Of a DNA stretch of 64,000 nt, positions 10,148-18,047 are shown one piece after another (the first letter of the stretch is position 1; each line of letters opens with the position of its first letter). The stretch covers positions 325,845 to 389,844 of the forward strand of contig NZ_FZOG01000002.1 in the NCBI RefSeq assembly GCF_900188155.1, read 5' to 3'. The notes beneath the pieces are model-generated. The model did no database searches and was not told the DNA's origin. It saw only the letters and a program-made list of their open reading frames with translations. The stretch is from Pseudomonas segetis. Lineage in GTDB: Bacteria; Pseudomonadota; Gammaproteobacteria; Pseudomonadales; Pseudomonadaceae. Both the position numbers and the translations under genes were made by a program.

Positions 10148-11188
10148 ATGCGCCTGACACTAGAGCCCGCCGATCTGCGCAACGCCGTCGCTGCTGGAGT
10201 GCTTGTCCCCGGCCAAGACGCGGCATTGCTGAATTTTTTACAGCAGCAACATCCTGAACGGGCCAGTTTTCAACTGGCACACGTCGCCTACTACCTTGGC
10301 GCCATGTTGATCATCGGGGCCATGGGTTGGCTGCTGACCGAAGCCTGGATGAACATTGGCGAAGGCGCGCTGCTGCTATTCAGTGCGGCCTACATGCTGT
10401 TCTTTACCCTGTGTGGCCGCAGCATGTGGCAACGCGGCCAGCAAATTCCCGGTGGTTTGCTCGGGGCCGTGGCCGTCAGCATGACACCGCTGTTGATATT
10501 TGCACTGCAACACCTGATGGGCTGGTGGCCGCAGGATGACGGCCTGGGCAACTACGACGCCTATTACCGATATGTACAAGGCAGTTGGCTGGTGATGGAA
10601 GCCGGCACCCTGGTTGTTGGCTTGTTGATGCTACGCCTGCTGCCCTTCCCCTTTATTGTCATGCCGATTGCGCTGGCGCTGTGGTTTATGTCGATGGACC
10701 TGACCGAACTGCTGTTCAGCGATAGCTTCAACTGGGAGCAACGTCGCTGGACCTCGCTATGGTTTGGCCTGCTGGTGTTGCTGGGCAGTCTTTGGATTGA
10801 TGGCCGCACCCAGCGTGACTATGCATTCTGGGGATATCTGGCAGGCTTGTTGGCGTTCTGGGGCGGCCTGAGCCTGATGGACAGCAACAGCGAGCTGGGC
10901 AAAGCCTTGTATTGCCTGATCAACCTCGGTTTGATGGCCGTTGCCGTGCTACTGCGGCGTAGCCTGTTCATGATCTTTGGCGGGCTTGGAGTCGCCGCCT
11001 ATCTCGGCCATTTATCCTATGAAGTCTTTGCGGACTCGCTGCTGTTCCCGATCATCCTTAGCCTGATTGGCCTTGCGGTCATTGGTTTGGGCCTGATGTA
11101 CCAAAAGCGTCGGGATGCATTTAGCGCCCAACTTCGCAGCAAGATACCCACAAGTTGGCAGAACTTCCTCCCCGCTTTACGCCGCTAG
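10148..11188 (+). CDS. DUF2157-like polytopic membrane protein
   Basis: 346-residue inner-membrane protein. A soluble N-terminal part of about 55 residues (LRNAVAAGVLVPGQDAALLNFLQQ) precedes some ten hydrophobic segments, including AHVAYYLGAMLIIGAMGWLL. This layout of a leading predicted-helix domain followed by a multi-pass core is that of DUF2157 proteins, which have no established function. ATG 10148 is chosen because GGAG lies 7 bp upstream. It appears monocistronic. Confidence 0.7.
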   Translation: MRLTLEPADLRNAVAAGVLVPGQDAALLNFLQQQHPERASFQLAHVAYYLGAMLIIGAMGWLLTEAWMNIGEGALLLFSAAYMLFFTLCGRSMWQRGQQIPGGLLGAVAVSMTPLLIFALQHLMGWWPQDDGLGNYDAYYRYVQGSWLVMEAGTLVVGLLMLRLLPFPFIVMPIALALWFMSMDLTELLFSDSFNWEQRRWTSLWFGLLVLLGSLWIDGRTQRDYAFWGYLAGLLAFWGGLSLMDSNSELGKALYCLINLGLMAVAVLLRRSLFMIFGGLGVAAYLGHLSYEVFADSLLFPIILSLIGLAVIGLGLMYQKRRDAFSAQLRSKIPTSWQNFLPALRR

Positions 11189-11509
11189 GGCGCAGTGCAA
11201 AACGCCCGGCTACAAGCCCCTGGCCAGATGAACTGCGTCGCCATGGCTTATCCATGCAGGCCGGCTTGCAAAGCAAGCGGCCAAATTGTGCAAAAAGTGA
11301 GCTAAACACTTGAGCCAGCGGATATTTTTCATTCAAGGGGTTTCGCTTGGCCCTGCGTCGTTGTAGAAAAGACTATGCCTTGCACATTCTCACCCGCCTG
11401 TTCTGCCTTGAGCGCTGTGCAAGCGCTCGGCAAGCTCCGGCGCGGGCATCAAATTTTCAGACGCCTGTGGCAGTTGTGAGTCCACGGGGTCGCACTAAAG
11501 GAGCCAAGA
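11189..11509. other. intergenic region upstream of ppnN
   Basis: About 320 bp without a supported gene. It contains a perfect hairpin GAGCGCT-gtgca-AGCGCTC at 11410-11428, with no T tract, and is presumed to carry the ppnN promoter and leader. Confidence 0.4.
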
Positions 11510-12883
11510 ATGGCCCAACGAAACGTAATAAATGCTTCCGTAAGCCCGAAGGGCAGCCTCGAAACCCTCTCTCAGCGGGAAGTCCAGCAACTCAGTGAAG
11601 CCGGCTCAGCCAGCATCTACAAACTGTTTCGCCAGTGTGCACTGGCTATCCTCAACACCGGTGCCCATATCGACAATGCCAAGACCATTCTCGATGCCTA
11701 CCAAGACTTTGAAGTCCGCATCCACCAACAGGATCGCGGTGTCCGCCTGGAACTGCTCAACGCCCCGGCCGATGCATTCGTTGATGGCGAGATGATCGCC
11801 AGCACCCGGGAAATGTTATTCAGCGCCCTGCGCGACATCGTCTATACCGAGAATGAACTCGACAGCCAGCGCATCGACCTGAGCAGCTCGGAAGGCATCA
11901 CCGACTATGTGTTTCACCTGCTACGCAACGCCCGCACCCTGCGTCCGGGGCTGGAACCGAAAATGGTCGTGTGCTGGGGCGGTCACTCGATCAATACGGA
12001 CGAATACAAGTACACCAAGAAAGTCGGCCACGAACTTGGCCTGCGCAGCCTGGATATCTGCACCGGCTGTGGCCCCGGCGTGATGAAGGGCCCGATGAAG
12101 GGCGCGACTATCGCCCATGCCAAGCAGCGTATCAATAACAGCCGTTACCTGGGTTTGACCGAGCCAGGCATCATCGCCGCCGAAGCCCCGAACCCGATCG
12201 TAAACGAGCTGGTGATCATGCCGGACATCGAAAAGCGCCTGGAAGCCTTCGTTCGCGTGGGTCACGGCATCATCGTCTTCCCGGGCGGCGCTGGTACGGC
12301 GGAAGAGTTTCTGTATTTGCTGGGTATCCTGATGCACCCGGACAACAGCGAACTGCCCTTCCCGGTCATTCTCACCGGCCCCAAGAGCGCCGCAGCCTTT
12401 ATCCAGCAACTGCATAGCTTTGTTGGCGCGACCCTGGGCGAGCAGGCGCAGAGCCACTACAAGATCATCATCGACAACCCGGCGGAGGTCGCCCGTGAAA
12501 TGACCGCAGGCCTCAAAGCGGTAAAACAGTTTCGCCGCGAACGCAATGATGCATTCCACTTCAACTGGCTGCTGAAAATCGACGAAAGCCTGCAACGTCC
12601 GTTCGATCCGACACACGAGAACATGGCCAGCCTGCAATTGAACCGAGACCTGCCCGCCCACGAGCTGGCTGCCAACCTGCGCCGGGCGTTCTCCGGGGTA
12701 GTTGCCGGCAACGTTAAGGACAAGGGCATTCGCTTGATAGAAGAGAAAGGCCCATACCAGATTCATGGTGACAAGGCTGTTATGCAACCGCTGGACGAGT
12801 TGCTACAGGCATTTGTCGATCAGCACCGCATGAAACTGCCAGGCGGCGCCGACTACGTGCCCTGCTACCGCGTCGTCAAGTAA
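11510..12883 (+). CDS. ppnN: pyrimidine/purine nucleotide 5'-monophosphate nucleosidase PpnN
   Basis: 457-residue protein of the LOG/lysine-decarboxylase-like nucleosidase superfamily, close to the E. coli PpnN (YgdH) length. A helical N-terminal domain is followed by a Rossmann-like core with VCWGGHS, CTGCGPGVMKGPMKGA and the family motif PGGAGTAEE near residue 262, then a C-terminal domain. PpnN cleaves the N-glycosidic bond of nucleoside monophosphates to free base and ribose 5-phosphate and in E. coli is stimulated by (p)ppGpp. AAAGGAG lies 7 bp before the start. It is convergent with the MocR gene. Confidence 0.9.
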   Translation: MAQRNVINASVSPKGSLETLSQREVQQLSEAGSASIYKLFRQCALAILNTGAHIDNAKTILDAYQDFEVRIHQQDRGVRLELLNAPADAFVDGEMIASTREMLFSALRDIVYTENELDSQRIDLSSSEGITDYVFHLLRNARTLRPGLEPKMVVCWGGHSINTDEYKYTKKVGHELGLRSLDICTGCGPGVMKGPMKGATIAHAKQRINNSRYLGLTEPGIIAAEAPNPIVNELVIMPDIEKRLEAFVRVGHGIIVFPGGAGTAEEFLYLLGILMHPDNSELPFPVILTGPKSAAAFIQQLHSFVGATLGEQAQSHYKIIIDNPAEVAREMTAGLKAVKQFRRERNDAFHFNWLLKIDESLQRPFDPTHENMASLQLNRDLPAHELAANLRRAFSGVVAGNVKDKGIRLIEEKGPYQIHGDKAVMQPLDELLQAFVDQHRMKLPGGADYVPCYRVVK

Positions 12884-12892
12884 GCCGGCACG

Positions 12893-12925
12893 CAGGCTGT
12901 CGGGCACTAAACGCTCGACAGCCTG
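12893..12925. terminator. bidirectional terminator between ppnN and the MocR gene
   Basis: Perfect 10-bp stem CAGGCTGTCG / CGACAGCCTG with a 13-nt loop, placed exactly between the two convergent stop codons. Confidence 0.75.
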
Positions 12926-14392
12926 TTAAACACTCCAGGCAATGCGCAGGGCGCTCAACGCTGCCTCGATATCGGCTTCGGACACGGCAGCAAAACCGAG
13001 TACCAAGCCAGCCCTCTGGTCTGGCGTCTGCTCGCTATCGGGCAACCAATAGCTGCTCAACGCATTGATTTCAACACCGACCGCCGCCGCCGCTGCGATC
13101 AACTCCTGCTCGCGCGCAACGGTCTCGACCCTGACACACAGGTGAAGCCCGGCGTCCACCGCAGGCATGGCTGCGCAACCGTCAATGGTGCTGGGCCAAC
13201 CCGCCAAGAGCGCATCGCGGCGACTGCGGGCGGCACTGCGCATGCGACGGATATGCCGTTGAAAATGCCCGGCGGCGATAAACTCGGCCATCACGGCCTG
13301 GGTACCGATCTCTGAATGGCGCATATCCAGGGCGCGGCGCCTCGAGAAGGACTCTGCCAGGCTCGCCGGTAAAATCAGATAACCCAGGCGCAAGGCCGGA
13401 AAGGTAATCTTGCAGAACGTGCCGACATACAGCACCCGCCCCCGCCGGTCGAGTGCAGCCAAGGGCGCCAGAGGTGTTCCACGATAACGGTACTCGCCAT
13501 CGTAATCGTCCTCGACAATCCAACTGTCGTGCCGCTCAGCCCACTCAAGCAATTCCAGCCTACGCTGCAACGACAAGGTCACCCCAGTTGGGTATTGATG
13601 TGAAGGCGTCACATAAGCCAAGCGGCAATGCCCCAACCGCTCAAGCGCCGCCGTATCAATACCCTCTTCGTCGACCGCCACGCCCTGCAACCGGCCGCCA
13701 GCAACGGCAAATGCATGGCCAGCTGCGCGGTACCCCGGGTTCTCAACCGCCACCCGGTCGCCCGGCTGCAACATCAACTGCGCGCACAGGCTGATGGCTT
13801 GTTGCGCTCCGCTGGTGATCACCACCTGCGCCGGATCGCACTGCAAGCCACGACTGTTGCGCAGGTACGCCACTATCAGCTCGCGCAGCTGACGGTCCCC
13901 GGCGGGATCTCCGTAACCCAGCCGGGCTGGCGATGGCTTGCGCCAGAAGCGTGCCGACAATCTTGCCCAGGTTTCAAAGGGAAACAGGTCGAATGCCGGA
14001 ACGCCCACTCGAAATGCCCGTGGCGCGCCCTCTGGTGGCCTGGGCAGATAATGATCATCTAGCAGGCGCAGGGCATCGCTCGGCGCGGGACTGGCAACTT
14101 GCACCGCCGCAACAGCGGTAACGCTCGCAAGCTCGGCAACATAGGTGCCATCGCCAACCCGGCCCTCAATGTAGCCCTCGGCATATAGCTGGTCGAACGC
14201 CCGTGTCACCGTATTGCGCGACACACTCAACAAGTCGGCAAGATCACGACTGGCTGGCAAGCGCGCCCCACCCGGCAAGCGCCCGTCGAGGATGCGCTCG
14301 CGCAGGCGCTGATACAGCTGGCGTGCCAAGCCAGGTCCGGGCCCAAGCCGCACGCCGGACAGATCAACCGGCAAGGGTGCATTCACCACCAT
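12926..14392 (-). CDS. MocR/GntR-type PLP-dependent transcriptional regulator
   Basis: 488 residues. The N-terminal winged helix (LARQLYQRLRERILDGRLP; VSRNTVTRAFDQLYAEGY) joins a class I aminotransferase-like domain with SGAQQAISL, VENPGY, EDDYDGEYRY and the likely PLP lysine in GTFCKITFPALRLGY. Such regulators sense PLP together with an amino compound. ATG 14392 has AAGGT 8 bp upstream, whereas the longer frame starts with TTG at 14407. It is divergent from a PaiB-like gene and two GNAT genes, which are its likely targets. It resembles PdxR-type members but the ligand cannot be assigned. Confidence 0.85.
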   Translation of the reverse strand: MVVNAPLPVDLSGVRLGPGPGLARQLYQRLRERILDGRLPGGARLPASRDLADLLSVSRNTVTRAFDQLYAEGYIEGRVGDGTYVAELASVTAVAAVQVASPAPSDALRLLDDHYLPRPPEGAPRAFRVGVPAFDLFPFETWARLSARFWRKPSPARLGYGDPAGDRQLRELIVAYLRNSRGLQCDPAQVVITSGAQQAISLCAQLMLQPGDRVAVENPGYRAAGHAFAVAGGRLQGVAVDEEGIDTAALERLGHCRLAYVTPSHQYPTGVTLSLQRRLELLEWAERHDSWIVEDDYDGEYRYRGTPLAPLAALDRRGRVLYVGTFCKITFPALRLGYLILPASLAESFSRRRALDMRHSEIGTQAVMAEFIAAGHFQRHIRRMRSAARSRRDALLAGWPSTIDGCAAMPAVDAGLHLCVRVETVAREQELIAAAAAVGVEINALSSYWLPDSEQTPDQRAGLVLGFAAVSEADIEAALSALRIAWSV

Positions 14393-14419
14393 AATTGGCA
14401 CCTTCAAGTTGAAAAAAAA

Positions 14420-14440
14420 TGGACCTTACAACAGACCAAT
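14420..14440. promoter_or_regulatory. candidate MocR operator in the divergent promoter region
   Basis: TGGACC and AGACC form a direct repeat of GACC at 14422 and 14434, exactly 12 bp apart, between the divergent starts at 14392 and 14494. Directly repeated half-sites about one helical turn apart are typical of MocR regulators. Confidence 0.5.
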
Positions 14441-14493
14441 ATTCTGCCTAGCATGCAGCCATCAATCCACAACCCTGCATCAGAAGAGCCAGC

Positions 14494-15126
14494 ATGTATT
14501 TACCCACAGCGTTTCGTCAGGATGATCTTGGTGTGCTGCATGAGGAGATCGATAAAGCCCGCTTGGCGACAGTAGTTAGCCACGGTGCAAGCGGTTTGCA
14601 AGCCACTCATCTGCCCGTGTTGCTGATTCGCGAGGAAGGCCAGTACGGCACCCTTTATGGTCATCTGGCGCGGGCCAATCCCCATTGGCGCGACTGGCAA
14701 GCGGGCAGCGATGCCCTGGTGATGTTCAACACCACGGATGGCTATATCAGCCCTGCCTGGTACCCGGCCAAGGCAGAACACGGCAAAGTGGTGCCGACCT
14801 GGAACTACATCAGTGTCCACGCACGCGGCCCGATCGAGCTGTTCGATGACCCGCAGCGCCTGCTGCAACTGGTCAGCCGCCTGAGCGACAAACACGAAGC
14901 GCCTCGCCAGAAGCCATGGTCTGTGGATGACGCGCCCGCTGACTACATCGACAAGATGTTGCGTGCCATCGTCGGCTTTGCCCTGCCCATTGCGCACCTT
15001 GAAGGCAAATACAAACTCAGCCAGAACCGCGACCCGGCCGATCGACAGGGTGTTCGCGCTGGATTGCAAAGCAGCACCGACCCACGCGACCAGTTACTTG
15101 CCGGGCGTATGCCCTGCGCCGATTAA
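14494..15126 (+). CDS. PaiB-like FMN-binding negative transcriptional regulator family protein
   Basis: 210 residues. Family hallmarks include the N-terminal MYLPTAFRQDD, LYGHLARANPHW, GYISPAWY and VPTWNYISVHARGP, which form the flavin-binding split-barrel of PaiB proteins. Despite the family name, most members have no proven regulatory role. In Pseudomonas they often accompany MocR regulators and acetyltransferases, as here. It overlaps nothing and is followed after 16 bp by a GNAT gene. Confidence 0.85.
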   Translation: MYLPTAFRQDDLGVLHEEIDKARLATVVSHGASGLQATHLPVLLIREEGQYGTLYGHLARANPHWRDWQAGSDALVMFNTTDGYISPAWYPAKAEHGKVVPTWNYISVHARGPIELFDDPQRLLQLVSRLSDKHEAPRQKPWSVDDAPADYIDKMLRAIVGFALPIAHLEGKYKLSQNRDPADRQGVRAGLQSSTDPRDQLLAGRMPCAD

Positions 15127-15142
15127 ACCGGAGGATCAAGCC

Positions 15143-15586
15143 ATGTCTCTTGAAATTCGCCCTGTAACCGCTGCCGATCAAAGCGCCTGGCTGCCACTTT
15201 GGCAGGGTTACCAGCAGTTCTATAAAACCGAAATCAGTGCTGCGACCAGCGCCGTCACCTGGCAACGCTTTCTCGACCCCGCCGAGCCAATGCATGCGGC
15301 TATCGCCTGGCAGGACGGCGAACCGGTTGGTGTTGTGCATTGGATATTTCATCGCTCGTGCTGGACTGTTGGTGACTACTGCTACCTGCAGGATCTATTC
15401 GTTGCCCAACAGCTGCGCGGCTCAGGTGTTGGCCGCAAGTTGATTGAGCACGTCTACGCTCAGGCGGCAGCTGCGGGCGCTTCAAGGGTGCATTGGTTGA
15501 CCCATGAAACCAATACCGACGCGATGCAGCTCTACGACCGTATTGCCGACCGCCCAGGCTTTGTCCAGTACCGCAAACTATTTTGA
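15143..15586 (+). CDS. GNAT family N-acetyltransferase
   Basis: 147-residue acyltransferase. It opens with LEIRPVTAADQSAWLPLW and has the acetyl-CoA-binding motif A (YLQDLFVAQQLRGSGVGRKLIEHV) and THETNTDAMQLYDRIADRPGFVQY at the C-terminus. ATG 15143 is chosen for the GGAGG motif 9 bp upstream. The longer open frame overlaps the PaiB gene. It probably acetylates a small amine; the substrate is unknown. It belongs to a putative operon PaiB-GNAT-GNAT. Confidence 0.85.
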   Translation: MSLEIRPVTAADQSAWLPLWQGYQQFYKTEISAATSAVTWQRFLDPAEPMHAAIAWQDGEPVGVVHWIFHRSCWTVGDYCYLQDLFVAQQLRGSGVGRKLIEHVYAQAAAAGASRVHWLTHETNTDAMQLYDRIADRPGFVQYRKLF

Positions 15587-15599
15587 CCGAGGCATCCGG

Positions 15600-16292
15600 A
15601 TGACTTACCAACTCAACGATCACCCACTCGATTGGCAGGCGGCTGCGATGCCGCAACGCAGCGTCTTGAGCGGAAGGTTTGTACACCTGGAGCCGCTGCA
15701 GGCAAGTCAGCACGGTGACGACCTGTGGCATGCACTGCAAGGCCCGGAATCGGACCCCAAGCTATGGGATTATCTGGCGGTTGGCCCCTTTCCTGAGCGT
15801 GCGGCTTTCGATGCCTGGCTCCACGCCAATCAGGCCAGCAGTGACCCGCTGTTTTATAGCGTGATCGATAACGCCAGCCAGCGTGCAGTCGGGCTGCTCA
15901 GCTATCTGCGGATCAACCCTGAAGACGGCACCATCGAAATTGGTCATATCTCCTTTGGCAAAGTCATGCAGCGTTCCCCGAGCTCAACCGAAACCCTTTG
16001 GCTGCTGGCCAATCAGGCAATGACAGACCTTGGCTACCGGCGGCTGGAGTGGAAATGCAACGCGCAAAATGCCCGTTCAATGCGCGCGGCCGAACGCCTC
16101 GGGTTTGTCCATGAAGGCATATTCCGCCAGCACATGGTGGTCAAAGGCCGCAACCGGGACACCGCCTGGTTTTCGATAGTCGACAGTGAATGGCCGCGAT
16201 GCCGCGATGCGTTCAGGCGCTGGCTGGACGTTGCCAACTTCGACAGCCAAGGCCAGCAGATCAGCAGCCTTGAGGCGCTCCGCAGACAATAA
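15600..16292 (+). CDS. RimJ/RimL-type GNAT N-acetyltransferase
   Basis: 230-residue protein that starts 13 bp after the previous GNAT stop. It contains GRFVHLEPLQASQHG, VGLLSYLRINPEDGTIEIGHISF, the segment LWLLANQAMTDLGYRRLEWKCN and NARSMRAAERLGFVHEGIFRQH, the typical order of RimL-like acetyltransferases that modify amino groups of small molecules or protein N-termini. ATG at 15600 fits the family start; the upstream extension is a shadow of the preceding gene. It is immediately followed by the 113-bp repeat array. Confidence 0.85.
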   Translation: MTYQLNDHPLDWQAAAMPQRSVLSGRFVHLEPLQASQHGDDLWHALQGPESDPKLWDYLAVGPFPERAAFDAWLHANQASSDPLFYSVIDNASQRAVGLLSYLRINPEDGTIEIGHISFGKVMQRSPSSTETLWLLANQAMTDLGYRRLEWKCNAQNARSMRAAERLGFVHEGIFRQHMVVKGRNRDTAWFSIVDSEWPRCRDAFRRWLDVANFDSQGQQISSLEALRRQ

Positions 16293-16298
16293 TCCGTC

Positions 16299-16690
16299 GA
16301 TAAACATCACCTTGTAGGGTGTGACAACGCGAAGCCTGTCCACCAGAAATCGCCAAGCATCCAAACTCCGCGCCGTAAATGGCGGACAGAAAAGCGCTGT
16401 CCGCCCTACAGGATAAACATCACCTTGTAGGGTGCGACAACCCGAAGCCTGTCCACCAGAAATCGCCAAGCATCCAAACTCCGCGCCGTAAATGGCGGAC
16501 AGAAAAACGCTGTCCGCCCTACAGGATAAATATCACCGCGTAGGGTGCGACAACGCGAAGCTTGTCCACCAGAAATGGCCATATCACCAAGCTCCGCGCC
16601 GCACATGGCGGACAGAAAAGCGCTATCCGCCCTACAGGATAAATATCACCGCGTAGGGTGCGACAACGCGAAGCTTGTCCACCAGAAATG
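16299..16690. repeat. tandem array of 113-bp MITE-like units (three full and one partial)
   Basis: Units begin at 16299, 16412, 16525 and 16638, exactly 113 bp apart each time. Within each full unit a 98-bp element runs from (T/C)GTAGGG to CCCTACA (16313-16410, 16426-16523, 16539-16636). The element ends are imperfect inverted repeats (GTAGGGTGCGACAACGC against the complement of GCGCTGTCCGCCCTAC). A 15-bp linker GATAAA(C/T)ATCACC separates them. The first two copies are nearly identical and the third more diverged in its centre. No coding capacity. Confidence 0.9.
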
Positions 16691-16709
16691 ACGGATGTCC
16701 GTCGTGAGC

Positions 16710-17165
16710 TTAATCCTGCTTCCAGCGTTGCGCTGCTTGTTGGTCGCTGCAGCGCCCCTCGACCCAGCGAGGGCCGTCTGCGGTGTCTTCTTTTTTCCAG
16801 AATGGCGCACGGGTTTTCAGGTAATCCATGATGAACGCGCAGGCCTCGAATGCAGCTTCACGGTGGGCACTGCTGGTGCCGACAAACACAATCGGCTCAC
16901 CGGGTTCAAGGCGGCCAATACGGTGGATCAACTCGACCTTGAGCAATGGCCAGCGTTGCGTGGCTTCATCAACAATCTTGGCCAACGCTTTCTCGGTCAT
17001 GCCGGGAAAGTGCTCAAGAAACATGCCGCCGACATCACGCCCTTCGTTGAAATCACGCACATAGCCGACGAAGGTCACCACAGCGCCCACACCGAGATTT
17101 TGCGCATGCAGCCTGCTGAGCTCGTCGCCAGGGTCGAACGCATCAGGCTGAACCCGAATGCTCAT
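16710..17165 (-). CDS. moaE: molybdopterin synthase catalytic subunit MoaE
   Basis: 151 residues. Large subunit of molybdopterin synthase, which inserts two sulfurs into precursor Z (cPMP). Visible: GAVVTFVGYVRDFN, MFLEHFPGMTEKALAKI, IHRIGRLEPGEPIVFVGTSSAHREAAFEAC and the catalytic-lysine region LKTRAPFWKKE. ATG 17165 has GGAGG 6 bp upstream; GTG 17168 would overlap the moaD stop. Last gene of moaC-moaD-moaE. Confidence 0.93.
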   Translation of the reverse strand: MSIRVQPDAFDPGDELSRLHAQNLGVGAVVTFVGYVRDFNEGRDVGGMFLEHFPGMTEKALAKIVDEATQRWPLLKVELIHRIGRLEPGEPIVFVGTSSAHREAAFEACAFIMDYLKTRAPFWKKEDTADGPRWVEGRCSDQQAAQRWKQD

Positions 17166-17167
17166 CA

Positions 17168-17416
17168 CTAGCCTCCGGTTACGGTTGGAAAAAACGCCAC
17201 TTCATCACCTTCGGCCACGGCCTCATCAAGGCTGCACAACTCCTGATTGCGTGCGCACATCAGGTTCTGCTCGGCCAGGACCTGCCAGGCACCGCCACGC
17301 GCCAGCAAAAACTCACGCACATCGTTCAAGGTGGAAAAATCTTCGCTGTTGCTCAACTGCTCGCCATCGAGGCCCAAGGCTTCACGGTAGCGGGCGAAAT
17401 ACTGCACACGAATCAT
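17168..17416 (-). CDS. moaD: molybdopterin synthase sulfur-carrier subunit MoaD
   Basis: 82-residue ubiquitin-like protein ([15 protein letters not shown]) ending in VTGG. The C-terminal Gly-Gly is the site that is adenylated and thiocarboxylated before sulfur is passed to MoaE. Its start overlaps the moaC stop as ATGA and its stop meets the moaE start, so the three genes are translationally coupled. Confidence 0.93.
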   Translation of the reverse strand: MIRVQYFARYREALGLDGEQLSNSEDFSTLNDVREFLLARGGAWQVLAEQNLMCARNQELCSLDEAVAEGDEVAFFPTVTGG

Positions 17417-17904
17417 TGCTCACCTTCCACTTGAGCGGCCGAATGCTTGAAGTGGCCGCTCTTGCCGCCGAGTTTTTCCAGCAGGCGCACGCTCTCGATC
17501 GTCATGCCGCGGTCAACCGCCTTGCACATGTCATAAATAGTCAGGGCGGCAACGCTGGCGGCGGTCAGTGCTTCCATCTCGACCCCTGTCTGCCCGCTCA
17601 GCTTGCAGCGTGCCTGAATGCGCACCGCATCAGAGCCCTCGGCGCTCAGCTCGACCTTGACACTGGTCAGCATCAGGGGATGACACAACGGGATCAGGTC
17701 AGAGGTTTTCTTCGCGGCCTGAATCCCGGCAATACGTGCCACAGCAAAGACATCACCCTTTGGGTGATCACCCTCGACGATCATCTGCAATGTTTGCGGG
17801 CGCATACGCACCAGGGCTTCGGCCACGGCCGCGCGCACGGTCGATGACTTGTCGCTGACATCGACCATATTGGCACGGCCTTGTGAATCAAGATGAGTGA
17901 GCAC
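17413..17904 (-). CDS. moaC: cyclic pyranopterin monophosphate synthase MoaC
   Basis: 163 residues, close to the E. coli protein. It catalyses the second step of molybdenum-cofactor synthesis, converting the MoaA product to cPMP. Visible: [46 protein letters not shown] and [11 protein letters not shown] with the active-site Lys and Asp. The GTG start at 17904 is chosen because GGAG lies 7 bp upstream and the product then matches the family length. moaA and moaB are not in the window. Confidence 0.93.
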   Translation of the reverse strand: MLTHLDSQGRANMVDVSDKSSTVRAAVAEALVRMRPQTLQMIVEGDHPKGDVFAVARIAGIQAAKKTSDLIPLCHPLMLTSVKVELSAEGSDAVRIQARCKLSGQTGVEMEALTAASVAALTIYDMCKAVDRGMTIESVRLLEKLGGKSGHFKHSAAQVEGEQ

Positions 17905-17995
17905 AGCGTTACTCCAAGCTAGGATGGTCCGATTGTAAACCCCAGAGTCAGCTTTCGGCACCTGCGAATATCAATAAGTACTCATATGTGGCCCA

Positions 17996-18033
17996 TAAAA
18001 AAGCCCTGCAAGCTGACGCCGGCAGGGCTTTGA
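17996..18033 (-). terminator. Rho-independent terminator of the PhoH-family gene
   Basis: On the minus strand AAAGCCCTGC and GCAGGGCTTTTTT form a stem with a 12-nt loop and a trailing T run, 15 bp beyond the stop codon. Confidence 0.88.
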
Positions 18034-18047
18034 TCCAGGTTCGGTTA

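Noticed and set aside
16299..16690. CRISPR array
   Set aside because: Period of 113 bp with near-identical complete units and no variable spacers; no cas gene in the window. It is a repeat array of a MITE-like element.
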